In this document: piece after piece, positions 38,409 to 48,547 of the stretch
Layout: each line of letters starts with the position of its first letter
Numbering within the stretch: position 1 is the first letter of the stretch
NCBI GenBank assembly: GCA_902767565.1
Contig: CACXHY010000001.1
Location: forward strand, 250,740-314,739
Length of the DNA stretch: 64,000 bases
Reading direction: 5' to 3'
Origin: an uncultured Eubacteriales bacterium
Lineage (GTDB): Bacteria; Bacillota; Clostridia; Christensenellales; Aristaeellaceae
Position numbers and translations under genes: made by a program
Notes under the pieces: generated by a model
The model's database searches: none
Told to the model about the DNA's origin: nothing
The model's input: the letters and a program-made list of their open reading frames with translations, nothing else

Positions 38409-40076
38409 TCAGAACAGGCCCACGATCCGTCCGTCCTCCGCCACATCGATGTTCAGGGCGGCGGGGGCCTTCGGCAGGCCGGGCATGGCGATGATGTCGC
38501 CCGCGAAGGCCACGATGAAGCCGGCGCCGGCGCTGAGCCTGGCGGACCGGATGGTCAGGGTGTAGCCCTCCGGCGCGCCGAGTTTCTTCGGATCGTCGGA
38601 GAAGGAATACTGCGTCTTGGCGATGCACACGGGGGCTTTGTCCCAGCCCTCAGCCTCCAGATCGGCCAGCTGTTTGAGGACGCCCGCCCCGAAGGTGATG
38701 TCCGCCGCGTGGTAGACGCGCTTTGCGACAGCCGTGATCTTGTCCTTCAGCGGGGCCTCGTCGGCGTAGCAGAAGCTCGGCGCGGTCTTCTCCCGGGCGT
38801 CCACGGTGCGGCAGACCAGGTCCGCCAGCTCCTTCACGCCCTCGCCGCCCTTGGCCCAGCCGTCGCAGAACTCGCAGGGCACGTTCAGTGCCGCGCAGGT
38901 ATCCTTCACCAGGGCGATCTCCGCCTCGGTGTCGCTGACAAAGTGGTTCACCGCCACGATCACGGGCAGCCGGTAGACACCGCGCAGGTTCTCGATGTGC
39001 TGCGTCAGGTTCGGCAGGCCCTTGCGGAGCGCGTCGAGGTTCTCCTGGTTCAGTTCCGCCTTGGGGCAGCCGCCGTGATGCTTCAGCGCGCGCACGGTGG
39101 CCACCAGCACCACCGCGTCGGGCCAGAGCCCGGCCTGACGGCACTTGATGTCCAGGAATTTCTCCGCGCCGAGATCCGCGCCGAAGCCCGCCTCGGTCAC
39201 GACGTAATCCGCCAGCTTCAGGGCGGTGCGGGTGGCGATCACGCTGTTGCAGCCGTGGGCGATGTTGGCAAAGGGGCCGCCGTGCATGAGGCAGGGGGTG
39301 CCGTCGATGGTCTGCACCAGATTGGGCTGCAGGGCATCGCGCAGCAAGGCCGTCATGGCGCCTTCCGCGTGGAGATCCCCGGCCGTCACGGGCTTGCCGT
39401 CAAAGGTGCGGGCAACCTGCAGCCGGGCCAGACGCGCCTTCAGGTCCTGCAGGGAGGAAGCCAGGCAGAACACCGCCATGACCTCGCTGGCCGCGGTGAT
39501 GTCAAAGCCATCCTCCCGGGGCATGCCGTTGGCCTTGCCGCCCAGTCCTGACACGATCTGACGGAGCTGCCGGTCGTTCACGTCCAGGCAGCGGCGCCAG
39601 GTGACCTTGCGGGGGTCGATGCCCAGGGGGTTCCCCTGCTGGATGTGGTTGTCCACCATGGCAGCGAGCAGGTTGTTGGCCGCGGTGATGGCGTGGAGGT
39701 CGCCGGTGAAATGCAGGTTGATGGCCTCCATGGGCAGCACCTGTGCCCAGCCGCCGCCGGTGGCGCCGCCCTTCATGCCGAAGACCGGCCCCAGGGAGGG
39801 CTCGCGCAGTGCCAGCATGGATCTCTTCCCGATCTTCGTCATGCCGTCGGCCAGACCGACGGAAACGGTGGTCTTGCCCTCACCGGCGGGGGTCGGGGTA
39901 ATCGCGGTCACGAGGATCAGCTTTCCCTGTTTGCCGGAGGGGACCGCAGCGGGGTCGACCTTGGCGACAATGCGTCCGTAGGGGGACAAGGCTTCTTCGG
40001 GGATGCCGGCCTTTTCGGCGATCACGGCGATCGGTCTGGGGGTACAGGACTGGGCGATCTCGATGTCGATGGGCAT
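38409..40076 (-). CDS. fhs: Formate-tetrahydrofolate ligase
   Basis: 555 aa from ATG 40076 behind AAGGAGG, normal length. ATP-dependent formylation of THF, the entry of formate to C1 metabolism. ATP-site loop [16 protein letters not shown], then [20 protein letters not shown], and further conserved blocks [12 protein letters not shown] and [16 protein letters not shown]. Works with FolD encoded at 54390 in the C1 pathway. Confidence 0.97.
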   Translation of the reverse strand: MPIDIEIAQSCTPRPIAVIAEKAGIPEEALSPYGRIVAKVDPAAVPSGKQGKLILVTAITPTPAGEGKTTVSVGLADGMTKIGKRSMLALREPSLGPVFGMKGGATGGGWAQVLPMEAINLHFTGDLHAITAANNLLAAMVDNHIQQGNPLGIDPRKVTWRRCLDVNDRQLRQIVSGLGGKANGMPREDGFDITAASEVMAVFCLASSLQDLKARLARLQVARTFDGKPVTAGDLHAEGAMTALLRDALQPNLVQTIDGTPCLMHGGPFANIAHGCNSVIATRTALKLADYVVTEAGFGADLGAEKFLDIKCRQAGLWPDAVVLVATVRALKHHGGCPKAELNQENLDALRKGLPNLTQHIENLRGVYRLPVIVAVNHFVSDTEAEIALVKDTCAALNVPCEFCDGWAKGGEGVKELADLVCRTVDAREKTAPSFCYADEAPLKDKITAVAKRVYHAADITFGAGVLKQLADLEAEGWDKAPVCIAKTQYSFSDDPKKLGAPEGYTLTIRSARLSAGAGFIVAFAGDIIAMPGLPKAPAALNIDVAEDGRIVGLF

Positions 40077-40119
40077 GGATTCGGCCTCCTTTTCGGGTGG
40101 TGGGTTCGAATGCGCGGCC

Positions 40120-40148
40120 ATTATAGCAGATTCGGCCCGGACGCGCAA
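40120..40148 (-). promoter_or_regulatory. Promoter of fhs
   Basis: Minus strand TTGCGC (40143-40148), 17 nt, TATAAT (40120-40125); back-to-back with the yebC promoter. Confidence 0.7.
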
Positions 40149-40162
40149 GGCGGAAAAAGCAC

Positions 40163-40192
40163 TTGACGGCGCTTGCAGGCCCATGCTATAAT
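40163..40192 (+). promoter_or_regulatory. Promoter of yebC
   Basis: TTGACG (40163-40168), 18 nt, TATAAT (40187-40192). Confidence 0.75.
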
Positions 40193-40231
40193 GCGATGTT
40201 GAAATCTGTGTTCCGCAAGGAGGAATTCGCA

Positions 40232-40975
40232 ATGTCCGGACATTCGAAATGGCATAATATCCAGGCAAAGAAGGGCAAGGCCGACGCGGCCCGCGGCGCC
40301 ATCTTCACCAAGATCGGCCGCGAGATCGCCATCGCCGTGCGTGAAGGCGGCGCAAACCCCGACTCCAACGGCAAGCTGCGCGACGTCATCGCCAAGGCCA
40401 AGGCCAACAATATGCCCAACGACAATATCCAGCGCTCCATCAAGAAGGCCAGCGGCGAGCTTTCCAACGTGGTCTATGAGCAGATCACCTACGAAGGCTA
40501 TGCCCCCGGCGGCGTGGCGATCATCGTCGAGACCATCACCGACAACCGCAACCGCACCGCCAGCGACGTGCGCCACTGCTTTGCCAAGTACGACGGCAAC
40601 ATGGGCACCAACGGCTCCGTGTCCTTCATGTTCGACGAAAAGGGCCTGATCGTCATCGAACGCACGCCCGACATGGACGAGGACGAGCTGATGATGATGG
40701 CGCTTGACGCCGGCGCCGAGGATATGAAGGCCCTCGACGACGCCTTCGAGATCTACACGGCTCCTTCCGACTTCCACAATGTGCGCGAGTCGCTGGAGCA
40801 GCAGGGCCTGAGCTTCATCTCCGCCGAGGTGCAGATGATCCCGCAGAACCTGGTGTCCGTCACCGACCCCGACACCGTCACCAAGATCCGCAAGATGCTG
40901 GACCTCCTCGACGAGAGCGACGACGTGCAGAACGTGTTCCACAACGCGGATCTGCCGGATGAGGACGAGGAGTAA
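40232..40975 (+). CDS. yebC: YebC/PmpR-family DNA-binding/ribosome-associated protein
   Basis: 247 aa from ATG 40232 behind [27 protein letters not shown] is the family start, followed by the three-domain YebC pattern ([35 protein letters not shown]). Family members act as transcription regulators and, in Firmicutes, YebC-type proteins have been tied to translation of proline-rich stretches; which applies here is unknown. Monocistronic with its own terminator. Confidence 0.95.
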   Translation: MSGHSKWHNIQAKKGKADAARGAIFTKIGREIAIAVREGGANPDSNGKLRDVIAKAKANNMPNDNIQRSIKKASGELSNVVYEQITYEGYAPGGVAIIVETITDNRNRTASDVRHCFAKYDGNMGTNGSVSFMFDEKGLIVIERTPDMDEDELMMMALDAGAEDMKALDDAFEIYTAPSDFHNVRESLEQQGLSFISAEVQMIPQNLVSVTDPDTVTKIRKMLDLLDESDDVQNVFHNADLPDEDEE

Positions 40976-40990
40976 GGCCGCACCGATGCA

Positions 40991-41015
40991 AAAGCCTCCT
41001 TCGGGAGGTTTTTTG
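40991..41015 (+). terminator. Terminator of yebC
   Basis: AAGCCTCC-TTCG-GGAGGTTTTTT, a classic UUCG hairpin with U-tract. Confidence 0.92.
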
Positions 41016-41028
41016 CTTGGGAACAGAA

Positions 41029-41057
41029 TTGCAAAGGGACTGCGGATATGGTATACT
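41029..41057 (+). promoter_or_regulatory. Promoter of the fic gene
   Basis: TTGCAA (41029-41034), 17 nt, TATACT (41052-41057). Confidence 0.7.
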
Positions 41058-41065
41058 GGGGCCGG

Positions 41066-41100
41066 TTATTGCATCAAACCCATCAAATTTGATGCAATAA
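41066..41100. promoter_or_regulatory. Perfect 13-bp inverted repeat, probable operator of the fic gene
   Basis: TTATTGCATCAAA (41066-41078) and TTTGATGCAATAA (41088-41100) are perfect reverse complements with a 9-nt spacer. The repeat begins at the predicted transcription start and ends 22 nt before the fic ATG, so a bound protein would block transcription. Confidence 0.8.
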
Positions 41101-41122
41101 ACTGCCGTGTGGAGGGATCGCG

Positions 41123-42160
41123 ATGCACCGCTTCGATTATCGTTTTCTGAAGGACAGCGTGCCTGCGCAGACGCTCGGGATCCTGGGGATCGTGGCCGAC
41201 CTGAACGCCAGAGAAGAGATGCGCGAGACCGCGAATCCAAAGGTCTTTGACCTCCTGCGTCACAGCGCGCGGATCGATTCGGTGCGAAGCAGCAACGCGA
41301 TCGAGGGCATCGTCACAGCAAAGGACCGCTATCCGGTGCTGCTGGAACAGAACGAGCCGCCCGTCGGCCACGACGAAAAGGAGATCCTTGGCTACAGGCA
41401 GGCTCTTGACGAGATTTACGGGCCGGATCTCCCGACGCTGTCCGAAGGTCTGATCCGGCACTTCCACCGGCTGCTCTTTGCCCAGACCTCGAACCGAGCC
41501 GGAATGTACAAGCGCGAGGACAACTGGATCCAGGAGCGGGACGCCCGGGGGCGGATCCATGTCCGGTTCGTCCCCGTTCCGGCGGCTGAAACGGAAGAAG
41601 CGATGAATCAGCTCATTCTCGCATGGCGCGAGGCCGCGCAGGATCCGTCCATCCATCCCCTTCTGCTGACCGCCTGTTTTGTCGTGGACTTCCTGTGCAT
41701 TCATCCGTTCGCCGACGGAAACGGGCGCGTCTCAAGGCTGCTGACATCCCTGCTCCTTGAGCGGGCCGGTTTTCGGATCAGCCGTTTTATCTCCCTGGAC
41801 CGGATCACACAGGAGTATCTCTGCGGCTACTACGAGGCGCTGAAGCAGTCCTCCGCAGGATGGCACGAAAACCGCAGCAGCTACGACCCCTTCATAATCT
41901 ACCTTATGCAGATCCTGTACCGGGCTTACAAAGAACTGGACGACCGCTTCGTCGCGAATCAGACCGCGCGGGTGCCCAAGGCCAGACAAATTGAGAACCT
42001 TCTGCTGAACACCTTCGTGCCCGTCTCCAAGCAGCACATCGCGGAGCGCTTCCCGGACATCAGCGTGACGACAATCGAGCGGGTCCTCTCCCAGATGCTG
42101 AAAAGGGAGCAGATCGTGAAGATCGGCTCCCGGAAAGACGCGCGGTACAAGGTGAAGTGA
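41123..42160 (+). CDS. Fic-family protein with C-terminal winged helix
   Basis: 345 aa. Fic core HPFADGNGRVSR begins at His194, the full AMPylation consensus HPFxxGNGRxxR. An N-terminal inhibitory-helix motif SNAIEG (Ser57-Gly62, inhibitory Glu61) marks a class II, self-inhibited Fic. The C-terminal ~60 residues (KARQIENLLLN..., VSKQHIAERFPDISVTTIERVLSQMLKREQIVKIG) look like a winged helix-turn-helix. Such proteins are common orphan Fic enzymes; the HTH plus an inverted repeat at the promoter suggest autoregulation. Ribosome site GGAGGG. Confidence 0.92.
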   Translation: MHRFDYRFLKDSVPAQTLGILGIVADLNAREEMRETANPKVFDLLRHSARIDSVRSSNAIEGIVTAKDRYPVLLEQNEPPVGHDEKEILGYRQALDEIYGPDLPTLSEGLIRHFHRLLFAQTSNRAGMYKREDNWIQERDARGRIHVRFVPVPAAETEEAMNQLILAWREAAQDPSIHPLLLTACFVVDFLCIHPFADGNGRVSRLLTSLLLERAGFRISRFISLDRITQEYLCGYYEALKQSSAGWHENRSSYDPFIIYLMQILYRAYKELDDRFVANQTARVPKARQIENLLLNTFVPVSKQHIAERFPDISVTTIERVLSQMLKREQIVKIGSRKDARYKVK

Positions 42161-42205
42161 CGGGGTTCCCGCCTGAACGTCCGCCCGGCCCCGCGTTCTG
42201 TCACA

Positions 42206-42249
42206 AAGGCGCGTTTTCACCCTTCCGCAAGAGTGAGAAAACGCGCCTT
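42206..42249. terminator. Hairpin between fic and the C26 gene
   Basis: AAGGCGCGTTTTC (42206-42218) pairs with GAAAACGCGCCTT (42237-42249). A strong stem between convergent genes; U-tracts are short. Confidence 0.65.
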
Positions 42250-42384
42250 CTGATACTGATCTCACTGACAGACGCGATCCGGCAGCAAAGGGATTTCGCG
42301 GCCGTTTTTCCGGCTTTTCATTCTGCGTTCCGCATTTCATACAGTGTTCTTGACCGGGATCAGTATGAGAACCGTCCGTCCCGA

Positions 42385-43386
42385 TCAGGCCGCGTTCTCC
42401 AGCGCCAGCCAGTCCTGCCGCACGATCCAGCGGAAGAGGGAGAGCGCCGTCTCGTAGTCCATGAAGTCGTCGCGGTTCGCGGCTCCGTCCAGGTGCTTCA
42501 CGAGCGCCGCCTCGGGGTGGAACTGCAGGCCGACGGCGAAGGTCTTGTCGGTGCGCTCCACAGCCTCGATCATTTGGACGCCGCCGGTCACGGTGACGCC
42601 GGTCACGGCGAGCCGCGTGTAGTCCACGCTCCGCACCGCCTGGTGATGCCAGGACGGGCAGCCCGTCAGGGTCTCCGTGCCGACGATCTCATACAGCAGG
42701 GAGTCCGTCGCCACCCGGACTTCGTGCGGCGCGTAATCCCGGTAGGAATCCGGCGCTGCCTTCTGATTCCGGTGCTCGTACGCGTATCCGAGGCCCTCCT
42801 CGGCAAAGTAAGCGGGGATATCCTGGATGATCTCCGCGCCGGAGACGACGGACAGCATCTGCATCCCGCGGCAGAAGCCCATCACCGGGATGTCGTGATC
42901 CAGGCAGAAGCTCATGGTCAGATAGTCGGAGACGTCCCGCTCCGCGTTGTAGTCGATCTCCTCCGGGATCCCGTGCCAGGGTTCCGGGGTGTAGTACAGG
43001 GTCGGGCTGATGTCCTCGCCGCCGGTGAACAGGACGATGCTCACGTCCGCCACGGCCGCTTCCGCGTTGGAGCCGTGCCAGGTGTTGCAGCGGACGAGCT
43101 TCGCGCTTTCCTCATCGAGCGAGCCCAGCGCGGTGACATTCTCCGTCAGGCGGCCGCCCTCATCGTACTTCAGATCGGCGGAGAAGACCTGATCCAGCAG
43201 GACCCAGGTGCCGCCGGCCTCCTCGACTGCCCGGCAGATGTTCGTGAAGAATTCCGAGTCCGTGTCGGCCCGCCATGCGATGCCGACGACCGCCCCGCCG
43301 GGAAACGGCGTGACATCCGCAAAAGCGGGCACCAGGAGCCCGGTCGTCAGCAGCACGACCGCCATGAGGCAAAAAGCCTTTTTCAT
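42385..43386 (-). CDS. Secreted class I glutamine-amidotransferase-like hydrolase (peptidase C26)
   Basis: 333 aa. Signal peptide of about 23 residues (ending VPAFADV). The nucleophile elbow GFCRGMQML (Cys172) and the late QFHPEAA give the Cys-His-Glu triad of the PuuD / gamma-glutamyl hydrolase group; FTGGEDISPTLY is also diagnostic. Cytosolic PuuD splits gamma-glutamyl-GABA; an exported version could act on gamma-glutamyl peptides or folyl-polyglutamates outside the cell. Start ATG 43386 after GGGAGAGG. Confidence 0.88.
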   Translation of the reverse strand: MKKAFCLMAVVLLTTGLLVPAFADVTPFPGGAVVGIAWRADTDSEFFTNICRAVEEAGGTWVLLDQVFSADLKYDEGGRLTENVTALGSLDEESAKLVRCNTWHGSNAEAAVADVSIVLFTGGEDISPTLYYTPEPWHGIPEEIDYNAERDVSDYLTMSFCLDHDIPVMGFCRGMQMLSVVSGAEIIQDIPAYFAEEGLGYAYEHRNQKAAPDSYRDYAPHEVRVATDSLLYEIVGTETLTGCPSWHHQAVRSVDYTRLAVTGVTVTGGVQMIEAVERTDKTFAVGLQFHPEAALVKHLDGAANRDDFMDYETALSLFRWIVRQDWLALENAA

Positions 43387-43536
43387 ACAGACCTCTCCCT
43401 TAACATCCGATTTCCATCAGGCAGCGACGCCGGCCCGAAAGCCGGCGGCGCCGCAAAGCCTCATTCAAAAGCTCACCCGGAGCCGGAACGCGGCGTCCGC
43501 AAACCAAATTCAGAATTCCGCATTCCGCATTCCGAA

Positions 43537-45981
43537 TTATCCCAGCGTCACCACGACCTCGTGCTTCTTCCCGTCCCCGAAGGCCGGCAGCACATTGCCC
43601 TCGATCGCCTTGCCGTCCACGGTGACGCTCTTCACGCCGCGGCAGACGTGGGCGGCGTTGTCGATGCGGATCTCATACACGGCGCCGCGGAAGCGGCGGG
43701 AGACACTGTAGCCGTCCCAGCCGTGCGGGATGCAGGGATCGATCTTCAAGCCGTCCCAGTCGGGCTTGATGCCGAGGATGTAGTTGGAGATGACGTAGAA
43801 GTTCCAGGCGGCGGTGCCCGTCAGCCAGGAGTTCTTGGCCTGGCCGAAGTTCGGGGCATCCTTGCCGGCGATCATCTGGCTGTAGACGTAGGGCTCCATC
43901 TTGTGCAGGTCGCTGATCTCCTCGCGCCAGGCGGGAGCGATGCGGCTGTACAGGTCGAAGGCCCGGTCGCCGTGGCCCACCACCGTCTCGGCGGCGATGA
44001 TCCAGGGGTTATTATGGCAGAAGATGCCGGCGTTCTCCTTGTAGCCGCAGGGGTAGGAGGAGACTTCGCCCAACTCCAGGTGATAGTCCTTGTACGCGGG
44101 CTGGAGCAGCACGATGCCGTGCTCGGTCTCCAGATGCTTGCGGACGCTCTCCAGGGCCTTCTCGGCCTTGCCGTTGGCGACGCCGACGCCGCCCATGACG
44201 CAGTAGCCCTGGCTCTCGATGAAGATCTTGCCATCTTCGCACTCATGGCTGCCGACCTTGTGGCCCAGGGCGTCATAGGCGCGGACGAACCACTCGCCGT
44301 CCCAGCCGTCGGTCTCGATGGCCTTCACCATCTTGTCGATCTCGGCCTGGGCTTTCGCGGCGGCCTCATCATTGCCGCGGCGCTTCTCCAGGGCGACCAG
44401 CTCGGGACCGATGGCCACGAACATGCCGGCGATCAGCACGGACTCGGCCACACGGTCGTCGGGAGCATTGGGGTTGGAGAAGGTCTGGAAGCTCTCGTCC
44501 GGGGTATCGGAGAAGCAGTTGAGGTTCAGGCAGTCGTTCCAGTCGGCGCGGCCAATCAGCGGCAGGCCGTGCGGGCCGAGGTTGTTGACGACGTGGTAGA
44601 AGCTGACCTCCAGATGCTCCATCAGGGTGCCGCAGTCGTCGGGATCGCAGTCGTAGGGCGTCGCCTCGTCGAGGATGCCGTAGTCGCCGGTCTCCTTGAT
44701 GTAGGCCGCGGTGCCCGCGATCAGCCACAGCGGGTCGTCGTTGAAGCCGCCGCCGATATCGTTGTTGCCCTTCTTGGTGAGGGGCTGGAACTGATGGTAG
44801 CAGCCGCCGTCGCGGAACTGGGTCGCCGCGATGTCGAGGATGCGCTCGCGGGCGCGCTCCGGGATCTGGTGCACAAAGCCCAGCAGGTCCTGGGAGGAGT
44901 CGCGGAAGCCCATACCGCGGCCGATGCCGGACTCGAACATGGAGGTGGAGCGGCTCATGTTGAAGGTCACCATGCACTGGTAGGGGTTCCAGATGTTGAC
45001 CATGCGGGACAGCTTTTCGTTGTCCGTGGTCAGGGTGTAGGCGCTGAGGAGGTTGTCCCAGTGCTTTTTCAGGGTGACAAAGGCCGCGTCGATCTGCTCG
45101 TCTGTGGTGAGGAGATCGAGGAGCTCCTTCGCGGGCTTTTTGTTGATGATGCCGGGGGCCTGGAACTTCTCTTCCACGGGCAGTTCCACATAGCCGAGGA
45201 CGAAGTTGAATTTCTTCGTCTCACCGGGAGCGAGGGCGACCTTCAGCTGGTGGGCCGCCATGGGCTGCCAGCCGGAGGCGACGGAGTTGCCCATCTTGCC
45301 GGTCGTCACGCTCTGCGGGGCTTCAAACCCGTTGTAGAGGCCCAGGAAGGTCTCCATATCGGTATCGAAGCCGTCCAGGGGCTTGTTCACGGCATAGAAG
45401 CTGTAGTGGTTGCGGCGCTCGCGGTATTCGGTCTTGTGGTAGACCACGCTGCCCTCGACCTCCACCTCGCCAGTGGAGAAGTTGCGCTGGAAGTTCAGCA
45501 TGTCGTCCTGGGCGTTCCACAGGCAGAATTCGACAAAGCTGGTGAGGATCAGGTCCTTCGGGGCCCCGGTCTTGTTGGTCAGGGCGATCTGGTGCACCTC
45601 GGCGTTCAGCCCCAGGGGCACGAAGGAGAGCTGCTTCGCCTCCACGCCATTCTTCTCGCCGGTGATGACTGTGTAGCCCATGCCGTGGCGGCAGGAATAG
45701 CTGTCCAGCTCGGTCTTGGTGGGCTTCCAGCCGGGATTCCACACGGTGTCGCCGTCCTTCACATAGAAGTAGCGGCCGCCATTGTCCACGGGAAGATTGT
45801 TGTAGCGATACCGGGTGATGCGGCGCAGGCGGGCGTCGCGGTAGAAGCAGTAGCCGCCGGCGGTGTTGGAGATGATGCCGAAGAAGTTCTCGCTGCCGAG
45901 GTAGTTGATCCAGGGATAGGGCGTGCGGGGCGTCTCGATGACATACTCGCGCGCCTTGTCGTCGAAGTGACCGTATTTCAT
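43537..45981 (-). CDS. Cellobiose phosphorylase (GH94)
   Basis: 814 aa from ATG 45981 behind GAGGAGG, typical GH94 length. Phosphorolyses cellobiose to glucose-1-phosphate and glucose in the cytoplasm. N-terminal [20 protein letters not shown], the YYFY-type beta-sandwich region, then an (alpha/alpha)6 barrel with [23 protein letters not shown] and RADWNDCLN (catalytic Asp about residue 480-483) and QPAYKDYH. The substrate is inferred from overall similarity to cellobiose rather than chitobiose phosphorylases. No signal peptide; works on imported cellodextrin. Confidence 0.93.
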   Translation of the reverse strand: MKYGHFDDKAREYVIETPRTPYPWINYLGSENFFGIISNTAGGYCFYRDARLRRITRYRYNNLPVDNGGRYFYVKDGDTVWNPGWKPTKTELDSYSCRHGMGYTVITGEKNGVEAKQLSFVPLGLNAEVHQIALTNKTGAPKDLILTSFVEFCLWNAQDDMLNFQRNFSTGEVEVEGSVVYHKTEYRERRNHYSFYAVNKPLDGFDTDMETFLGLYNGFEAPQSVTTGKMGNSVASGWQPMAAHQLKVALAPGETKKFNFVLGYVELPVEEKFQAPGIINKKPAKELLDLLTTDEQIDAAFVTLKKHWDNLLSAYTLTTDNEKLSRMVNIWNPYQCMVTFNMSRSTSMFESGIGRGMGFRDSSQDLLGFVHQIPERARERILDIAATQFRDGGCYHQFQPLTKKGNNDIGGGFNDDPLWLIAGTAAYIKETGDYGILDEATPYDCDPDDCGTLMEHLEVSFYHVVNNLGPHGLPLIGRADWNDCLNLNCFSDTPDESFQTFSNPNAPDDRVAESVLIAGMFVAIGPELVALEKRRGNDEAAAKAQAEIDKMVKAIETDGWDGEWFVRAYDALGHKVGSHECEDGKIFIESQGYCVMGGVGVANGKAEKALESVRKHLETEHGIVLLQPAYKDYHLELGEVSSYPCGYKENAGIFCHNNPWIIAAETVVGHGDRAFDLYSRIAPAWREEISDLHKMEPYVYSQMIAGKDAPNFGQAKNSWLTGTAAWNFYVISNYILGIKPDWDGLKIDPCIPHGWDGYSVSRRFRGAVYEIRIDNAAHVCRGVKSVTVDGKAIEGNVLPAFGDGKKHEVVVTLG

Positions 45982-46015
45982 GCCGAAAAACCTCCTCAGG
46001 AGTTTTTGTAGGAAC

Positions 46016-46044
46016 AGTATACCACAAAGGGCCCGCTGTGGAAA
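46016..46044 (-). promoter_or_regulatory. Promoter of the GH94 gene
   Basis: Minus strand TTTCCA (46039-46044), 17 nt, TATACT (46016-46021). Confidence 0.6.
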
Positions 46045-46094
46045 GAGTTTTTTGCACGGTTTCCCGCCGGGCAGTCCGTGTCGTGTCCCGCCCC

Positions 46095-46123
46095 TTGACG
46101 GGAATCGCCGTTTCATCTATCAT
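46095..46123 (+). promoter_or_regulatory. Promoter of the secreted YD-like gene
   Basis: TTGACG (46095-46100), 17 nt, TATCAT (46118-46123), followed by GGGAGGTG before the ATG at 46152. Confidence 0.65.
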
Positions 46124-46151
46124 GAGCTTGATCTTTCGGGAGGTGTGTTCT

Positions 46152-47111
46152 ATGATCCGCCGGATCTTCGCGCTGCTGTGGACTCTCCTGCTCCTGTGCG
46201 CCGCAGCGGGGGCAGAGCAGGGCGATGCGGTTTTCCCCATCGCCTCTTCGACGGCAAGCTCATCCTATACGACGCTATACAGCAGTTCCTTCTCCACGAC
46301 AACGCTGTATTACAATGAGCGCGGGCTAGTCACGTCCATTGTCGAAAGCACATCGGGCACAGATCCGCTGACGCGAAACTTCTTCTACACCTATGATCGC
46401 CTGGGCAACCCCAAAGCCGTGTCCGTCGCCCGGGCCGAGGACACGGAGGGCGTGGAAGCGGTCACGTTCCAGATCCTGAACGGGTACGAAGGCGAGCGGG
46501 TGACATCCGTCACGGTGCAGGGACTGAATATCTCCACGGTCTACACCGTCCTGGGATCCTTCTCCGGCTATCGGGACGCCGTCTTCACCGCGTCGAACGG
46601 CACGTATCAGAACCGGGACGGACGTCCGGTCTCCTCCCGCGTGGAGGAAAACGGCCTCACTCACAGCGCGGCGTATGCCTGGGAGAATGGCCGGCTGACA
46701 CGGCAGGAAACGCTCACGGAGCGGAACGGCCGGCTGATCTCCCGTCTAGAGATCACCTTTGATGCCGTTGGATGCCCCACGGGAGCGGCGACCGCTCTTC
46801 TCGTCAACGGGACAGACACAGTCGCCGGTTCGCAGCGGATCGCGTACACCCGGACGATCGATGCGTACGGCACTCCCTGCCTGCAGGGTCATCCGGACGC
46901 GGCCACCCTTTCCGGGGAGCTTTCCTATCCGTTTTCGGGCGCTGTCTGGCAGTGTTATCTCCGGGAGGACGGCACCGTGAGGGTCTGGTCATACCGCGGG
47001 GAAAACGCGGGCATGATCTGCGAGTACGACGCCCGCGGCAATATCGTCCGGCTGACGGAAACGGATCGGGACAGCGAGACCGTCACCTTCTATTCCTATC
47101 AGTACAGGTAA
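46152..47111 (+). CDS. Secreted protein with YD/RHS-like strand repeats
   Basis: 319 aa from ATG 46152 (an earlier ATG at 46038 overlaps the GH94 promoter and lacks a ribosome site). Signal peptide of about 21 residues. The mature protein is a series of beta-hairpin units such as LYYNERGLVTSIVE, FFYTYDRLGNPKAVS, RIAYTRTIDAYGTPCL and CEYDARGNIVRLTETD, resembling YD repeats, but it is far shorter than RHS toxins and has no C-terminal toxin domain. Function unknown. Confidence 0.75.
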   Translation: MIRRIFALLWTLLLLCAAAGAEQGDAVFPIASSTASSSYTTLYSSSFSTTTLYYNERGLVTSIVESTSGTDPLTRNFFYTYDRLGNPKAVSVARAEDTEGVEAVTFQILNGYEGERVTSVTVQGLNISTVYTVLGSFSGYRDAVFTASNGTYQNRDGRPVSSRVEENGLTHSAAYAWENGRLTRQETLTERNGRLISRLEITFDAVGCPTGAATALLVNGTDTVAGSQRIAYTRTIDAYGTPCLQGHPDAATLSGELSYPFSGAVWQCYLREDGTVRVWSYRGENAGMICEYDARGNIVRLTETDRDSETVTFYSYQYR

Positions 47112-47125
47112 ACGGCCCGACCGGC

Positions 47126-47169
47126 AAAACAGCGGCAAGCCCGTCATGTGACGGACCCGCCGCTGTTTT
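47126..47169. terminator. Bidirectional terminator
   Basis: AAAACAGCGGC (47126-47136) pairs with GCCGCTGTTTT (47159-47169), between the convergent YD-like and SGNH genes. Confidence 0.88.
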
Positions 47170-47186
47170 CGTTTGCGCGATGGCAT

Positions 47187-48437
47187 TCAGGGGACCAGCG
47201 TGATGCAGGTGATGGTGAAGAGCTTGCGCTCCTGGCCCTCCGCCATGCGGATCTCCACGGTGTGCTCCGCGGCTTCTTTGGAGGAGTAGCCGAAGCTGAC
47301 CACGGACTGGCCCCAGGCGTCGCCGGTGGCCGTGAAGGTGGTGATCCGCCGCCCGTCCACCCAGACCTCCGCACTGCCGTAGGCTTCGTCGTTGACATTG
47401 CGCCAGGCGATGAGCATTTTGGAGAAGGTGGCGGTGAAGGTCAGGGGGGTCTCGCCGTCCAGCACGTTGTGATGGAAATTCTTGCCGCAGACCCTGCCGA
47501 CCGGATAATTGCGGTAGGAATTGGTGTCGTCGTGGCCGAAGCCGCCCTTGTCAAAGACAAGGTCAGACACGTCGGAGTCACCGAAGATATTCCGGGCATT
47601 CATGTAGCCGAGGCCGTAGACGGGCGCCACATCAAGGTCGATGTCCGTCTCGCTGGGCGTCTGGGCCGCGGAAGCCTGAATGGTGGAGAGTACGCAGTCC
47701 GCCATGATCCCGTGGCCGAAGGAGGTGGGATGATACTGATCGGAGAAAAACTGCTCCGCCGTGAACTCCTTGCCCACGTGCGGGTAGGCGCTGTCTTTCA
47801 TGGAGACCATGATCAGGTCGTAGCGGGTGCCGACGGGAGAGAGCTCGCTCTGCAGCACGAAGCCGCCCTGGAAGACCGAGAACAGCAGGATGACCACCGG
47901 TTCATTGGGCTGCTCCAGGATGCTCTTCACCATGGACTCGTAAGCCTGATGATCGGTGACCTCGCCATAGTCATTCACGGCAAACTCAATGATCACCAGA
48001 TCCGGCAGTCCGTCATCATCGTCCACCCTGGCCACAACATCCCGCTCATAGCGCATCCAGCCGAAGGGAGACGGCGTGCCGCCCACACCTGCGTTGATAA
48101 AGGCCACATTGCTGCCGTCGCCTGCCCCGTACAGCTTGCGGAAGCCGTCGGCGAAACGGCTGGCCCAGCATTCCGAGTACTGAGAGGCGCCGGCGCCTTC
48201 GGTGATGGAGCCGCCGATGGTGGCCACGGTGATCCTCTCGCCGGACCGGGCGCGCTCAATGAGCTTCAGCAGGCGGTAGTTGTTGCCCAGATTGAGATGG
48301 GAATCCTCCAGCATTGCCTGGTACCAGTCCGCGTCGGCATCAGGGCTGTAGTAACTGAACTCGGCGCCGGCCAGAGGCAGACCCGCGCACAGGACAGCCA
48401 TGGTCAGGGCCAGGACACGCTTCCAAGGGTTCTTCAT
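47187..48437 (-). CDS. Secreted SGNH/GDSL-family esterase
   Basis: 416 aa with a signal peptide of about 25 residues (ending LAGAEF). SGNH blocks: GGSITEG with nucleophile Ser77, NAGVGGT, EFAVND, and SDQYHPTSFGH with the Asp-x-x-His pair. The C-terminal ~140 residues are beta-rich (VWVDGRRITTFTAT...), possibly a carbohydrate-binding or CE2/CE3-like accessory fold. Likely deacetylates plant polysaccharide, in keeping with GH26 and GH94 nearby, but the substrate is inference. Start behind GAAGGAGG. Confidence 0.85.
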   Translation of the reverse strand: MKNPWKRVLALTMAVLCAGLPLAGAEFSYYSPDADADWYQAMLEDSHLNLGNNYRLLKLIERARSGERITVATIGGSITEGAGASQYSECWASRFADGFRKLYGAGDGSNVAFINAGVGGTPSPFGWMRYERDVVARVDDDDGLPDLVIIEFAVNDYGEVTDHQAYESMVKSILEQPNEPVVILLFSVFQGGFVLQSELSPVGTRYDLIMVSMKDSAYPHVGKEFTAEQFFSDQYHPTSFGHGIMADCVLSTIQASAAQTPSETDIDLDVAPVYGLGYMNARNIFGDSDVSDLVFDKGGFGHDDTNSYRNYPVGRVCGKNFHHNVLDGETPLTFTATFSKMLIAWRNVNDEAYGSAEVWVDGRRITTFTATGDAWGQSVVSFGYSSKEAAEHTVEIRMAEGQERKLFTITCITLVP

Positions 48438-48475
48438 GGGAAAAGACCTCCTTCAACGTCATTTGCTTTGATGAC

Positions 48476-48505
48476 CGGAACGACGGCGGCCGCCGTCGTT
48501 CCGGG
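48476..48505. repeat. Perfect 30-bp palindrome between thiI and the SGNH gene
   Basis: Bases 48476-48505 are a perfect palindrome: 15 bases starting CCGGAACGACGGC are followed by their exact reverse complement. It would form a very stable hairpin in RNA of either strand. No U-tract follows, so it may be a processing or stability element, or a protein-binding site, rather than a standard terminator. Confidence 0.75.
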
Positions 48506-48547
48506 TCGATCCGGTGCAGGATCCACGTTTGGAAAAGTCATCAGCGC

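Noticed and set aside
43513..43535. ATTCCGC microrepeats between the C26 and GH94 genes
   Set aside because: Three short imperfect units only; looks like local slippage, not CRISPR or an insertion sequence end.
42157..46011. 1,284-aa plus-strand open frame
   Set aside because: Antisense to two real genes (C26 hydrolase, GH94) and their intergenic region; compositional artefact.
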